DNA from: Halisarca cf. caerulea
Lineage: Eukaryota > Porifera > Demospongiae > Chondrillida > Halisarcidae
Direction: 5' to 3'
NCBI GenBank assembly: GCA_963170055.1
Contig: CAUJGJ010000166.1
Location: 280,001-290,000, forward strand
Length of the DNA stretch: 10,000 nucleotides
The translations under genes and the position numbers were made by a program. Below, one piece after another: positions 7,226 to 10,000 of the stretch (positions are counted from its first letter, which is position 1; each line of letters opens with the position of its first letter). The notes under the pieces are model-generated. The model was not told where the DNA came from and made no database searches. It worked only from the letters and a program-made list of their open reading frames with translations.

Positions 7226-7320
7226 CAGGGTTCTATCCAGTGGGGGGGGGGGGGGGGGGGGGTAGGGGGAAAGCTTCCACCCCAAATTCCGTAGCTTCCA
7301 CCAAAAAAATTCCAACTACA
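7226..7320. mobile_element. Possible truncated relative of the 2977-3337 element, with G21 run
   Basis: CAGGGTTCTATCCAGT followed by G21 (7242-7262) and then TAGGGGG-AAAGCTTCC parallels CAGGGCTGCATACAGGATTCGG followed by G22 and GAGGGGGCAGATTGAGCTTCC. The right end is not found. AGCTTCCACC occurs twice downstream. Confidence 0.35.
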
Positions 7321-7479
7321 ATACAAATTACTATTGAGTAGGCCCTACTTGAGAGTCAAAATTTACCTCGAATGATCTAAAATGGCCTCTAATACAACCT
7401 TATAAACTAAAAACTCAAATTTTCCCTAGGGAGGCATGTCTCCAGATCCCTCTAGATACGTCTACACAAACACAACACA

Positions 7480-7520
<41 letters not shown>

Positions 7521-7913
7521 AAGTGTTTGGGGCAACTGAATACAAAAGTAATATATAGCATGATATTATTACTTTTGCAGGAATTAAGTAATATAACTAA
7601 ATACCTGTCTTGCAGCTAGGAATATAATTATTACAAGTAGCTCTGTGGTGGAAGTAATACATTACAACATTTTAAAACTGAGTAAGTTTGTGGCTATAAT
7701 AAAGGCATATGTATATGCGTATACACATACTCACATGTACATATTACAGCATTGAAACATTACCAGTTACATTACATGACAAAAATGTAAATAACATTAA
7801 TATTTGTTTAAGTATTTACAAAAAAGCAGCAAACAGCTGCAGAGTACACCACTGAACATTCCACACCAGATCAACACATGACAAGGCACATTCCAGCTAT
7901 ATAGGTGGGCCCA
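7321..7913. other. Gene-free stretch, AT-rich, with a short (CA)n at 7466-7520
   Basis: No open frame of protein-like composition is seen on either strand. The stretch holds AT-rich unique sequence, a (CA)n tract and a few ATATGTATATGCGTATAC words near 7708. An AATAAA-like motif (ATAATAAAGG near 7696) has no gene attached to it. Confidence 0.6.
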
Positions 7914-8335
7914 AAGTGAGGGACAAGATACAAAACATATAAACATAAGCAGAAATTGTTTCTATAGAACAAACAAACAAGTGCATGTGTAGGAACCGAG
8001 ATAATGAATGCTACAGTAACAGGAAATGGACATTGCTATGTACTTTAGCTGCGTGTCCTTGTGATTACATAATCATCTCAAAAAAAATTACAATAGCAAC
8101 TTGGAACGCCCCCAGCTGGTACACTTCCATTGAGTCCGCAAGTGTGTGTCCTGTTTCCATGGGAACACACAAACCATTTTCTGTGTAACAACAATGAGTC
8201 AGCTCCTCCGTTACCTCATGTGTGCACCTCATGTGTGCAGCGAACACTCATTCACTGTAATCAATAATGGAGGTGAATGCCCTGTAAGGTGAATAATTGC
8301 GGCCAGGATTAGCATAACATGTTTTTCTCGTCCCC
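7914..8335. repeat. Dispersed repeat, copy A
   Basis: It aligns with 8598-9237 over its whole length. Shared blocks include AACAAGTGCATGT (7978/8648), TGAGTCCGCAAGTGTG or TGAGTCCAGAAGTGTG, CACTGTAATCAAT or TACTGTAATCAAT, and TGAATGCCCTGTA. It contains TGAGTCAGC (8195-8203), a motif also present near the gene's promoter. Confidence 0.75.
8142..8170. repeat. Hairpin in copy A
   Basis: GTGTGT-G-TCC (8142-8151) pairs with GGGAACACAC (8161-8170), leaving a 9-base loop and one bulge. The matching hairpin in copy B is at 9028-9059. Confidence 0.5.
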
Positions 8336-8400
8336 TCATTATAATATGCTACCAAGCATGACATGGCATTCGCAAGGATGGGCCTCTTGAGAATACTCAG

Positions 8401-8456
<56 letters not shown>

Positions 8457-8530
8457 ACACACACACACACACACACATGCAGACACACACACACACACAG
8501 ACACACACACACACACAGACACACACACAC
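8401..8530. repeat. (CA)n microsatellite with CAGACAC interruptions
   Basis: About 23 CA units at first, then CA blocks separated by AGAC at fairly regular spacing. The antisense open frames are translations of the repeat. Confidence 0.95.
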
Positions 8531-8597
8531 GTATGCGAGTGTGGTTCAGACCACCCTACCGTAAGTCGCTCATCAGCTCATTCATGATCAGTTACAT

Positions 8598-9237
8598 GGG
8601 TGAGTCCGGGGGACAACATAAACAAACACTGTTTACAAACAAGCAAACAAGTGCATGTTTAGAAACCAAGCTCATGGATACTACAGTAACTGCCACAGTA
8701 AAATGACATTACGCTATGAACTTTTGCTGCATGTCCTTATAAATGTCATAGCAAATTACAATAACAACTGATCATGAACAACCAGCAATCGTACTATACA
8801 CATTGCTTGTCGATGAACACTATAATGTATGATTCTTGTATCTGGCGGTGCTAAGCAGACTAGGTACAAAAAACCCCCCTCCCACCCCCATCCCATAAGA
8901 ACAGTCAGAACTGGTGATGCAAGGGAAGCATTTGTTTGCATTACATGTGTGCAGAAAAGGTGGTCCAAGAGTTGTCTGATTGACATAAAACGCCTCTCAA
9001 CCCATGACCACTTCCGTTGAGTCCAGAAGTGTGCATCCTGCTTCCCACAGGAGCATACTAACTATTTTCTGCATCTATAACCACAACGAGTCATCTCCTC
9101 AAGCACTTCATGTGTACAGACAAACACTCGTGTATACTGTAATCAATGGTAGAGGTGATCGTGAATGCCCTGTAGATTGACACACATGCAAGGAATATTG
9201 GATGCATAGTTGCGTCATGCAAGGGTTAGTATGACAC
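8598..9237. repeat. Dispersed repeat, copy B, with about 220 bp extra
   Basis: Homologous to copy A in the same orientation. Between TTACAATAACAAC (ending 8768) and AACGCCTCTCAAC (from about 8989) it has some 220 bp that copy A lacks. The extra stretch contains a C-rich ACCCCCCTCCCACCCCCA block and no recognised ends, so it may be an insertion in B or a deletion in A. Confidence 0.72.
9028..9059. repeat. Hairpin in copy B
   Basis: AGTGTGC-A-TCCT (9028-9039) pairs with AGGAGCATACT (9049-9059): ten Watson-Crick pairs, one G-T pair and one bulge. Confidence 0.55.
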
Positions 9238-9320
9238 TGCAATGTGCGTACACATCACAGTGTTATGCGCAGACCACACCAGCATTCCTCTGGATGGCAT
9301 GTATAGATACAACCATGCAT

Positions 9321-9700
9321 AGGCAGCGGAACCATAGGGGCAAAGGGGGCACATGGCCCCTTAAGTTTTGTTCAAGGGCTTTGAAAAAAAATCCTTTATA
9401 TACTTAATTTTGAGCACTAAGTGCACAAGTTATAAGCCCTTATTCATAAATGAAGCTATAGTGAGTCCTAAAAAGCTTCTCTGTATACCACAATTTAAGG
9501 AAAATTGAAGATATAAATGAAGGTTGTAATCAATGCTGAATTGGCAGCTGTTTTTTTCTGGATGACATTGTAGAATCTGATGATGCAATAAAATGATTAT
9601 GTGATCAATGTTTCTCCGCCACACGTACTTTAGTTTAGCTTGCATAAGTTGTCCCTCCCCCCCCCAACTAAGAGCATCTTCCTCCACCTACGTATGCAAC
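9321..9700. mobile_element. Possible degenerate transposon copy
   Basis: GGCAGCGGAACCATAGGGGC, with a GGGGC/GCCCC hairpin (9346-9360), starts an AT-rich stretch that ends near a C run (9655-9664). The G-rich start and the C-rich end suggest inverted ends, but I could not align them convincingly. No transposase is recognised. Confidence 0.25.
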
Positions 9701-9744
9701 CATTCATTCCAGCATTCAGATGATGAAGGTTAACTGCATACATA

Positions 9745-9887
9745 CAGTGAAACCTCTAGTAAAAGACACCTTCGAAATGCAAAAACCTCCTTAAACAGCT
9801 AGGACACCACTGCTCTGCCCCATTGAAAGTCCCTCACGTTGACAAGTGTACATTTGAATCCTCTGAAATAAGGACACCCCCATATTA

Positions 9888-9927
<40 letters not shown>

Positions 9928-9933
9928 TCACGC

Positions 9934-9974
<41 letters not shown>

Positions 9975-9993
9975 TACACACAGGTTTCCGCTA
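9745..9993. mobile_element. Possible pogo-like miniature element containing (CA)n
   Basis: The left end, TA then CAGTGAAACCTC, is mirrored by AGGTTTCCGCTA followed by TA at 9982-9995. The interior has AATAAGGACACC words shared with 2235-2336, then (CA)n. The ends match imperfectly. Confidence 0.4.
9891..9982. repeat. (CA)n microsatellite at the right end
   Basis: Two CA blocks are separated by CATTCACGCACACG. It lies inside the possible element at 9745-9993. Confidence 0.93.
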
Positions 9994-10000
9994 TACATGT

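Noticed and set aside
6727..7341. Several open frames of 130-170 codons rich in Cys-Val or Thr-His
   Set aside because: They are translations of the (CA)n tract in different frames; no other composition is present.
8248..8526. 92-codon minus-strand frame ending in YSPYRAFTSIIDYSE
   Set aside because: It begins in the (CA)n tract and runs through the dispersed repeat; it is not kept in copy B.
9430..9687. 85-codon minus-strand frame
   Set aside because: No motif or homologue recognised; it lies within probable repeat sequence, with no splice or promoter support.

Overview
The window looks like nuclear DNA of a marine invertebrate. The evidence is introns with GT..AG borders, microexons, a TATA-box promoter with AP-1-like sites, abundant (CA)n microsatellites and short terminal-inverted-repeat elements. 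A sponge or another early-branching animal is my guess; the sequence shown does not settle it. No prokaryotic operon, rRNA, tRNA or CRISPR array is visible.

Left two thirds (1-6280): one protein-coding gene on the minus strand. Its TATA box is at 6271-6278 and its ATG at 6223-6221, and it runs off the left edge. I could assemble twelve exons: 5879-6223, 5039-5540, 4820-4857, 4339-4360, 4154-4272, 3891-3959, 3418-3522, 2574-2597, 1846-1968, 773-927, 498-639 and 1-43 (cut). All phases agree, and they give 562 residues without a stop. The protein holds the same module twice (about residues 70-280 and 345-548), separated by an acidic linker encoded by tiny exons. The module resembles the N-terminal helical/winged-helix region found before the AAA+ ATPase domain in a group of large bacterial-type AAA proteins. 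The ATPase domain itself would lie beyond the left edge, so this identification is an inference.

The introns are full of repeats: a Z-DNA-prone alternating tract, a pogo/Tc1-like miniature element, a 51-bp perfect tandem duplication, a 361-bp element with hAT-like ends and long G runs, a (CA)n tract and a 32-bp minisatellite. Intron 9 also carries an open, protein-like stretch on the sense strand that does not fit the gene's phase.

Promoter and upstream region (6280-6730): this holds AP-1-like TGAGTCA sites, CRE-like sites, hairpins and a 50-codon exon-like stretch. Parts of it belong to a dispersed repeat family whose larger copies lie at about 7914-8335 and 8598-9237.

Right third (6730-10000): apparently intergenic and repeat-dominated. 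It contains a (TA)n tract, a compound (CA)n tract of about 424 bp, a G21 run, the A/B duplication with a conserved hairpin, more (CA)n tracts, and possible transposon ends at 9321 and 9745. I see no convincing gene there.
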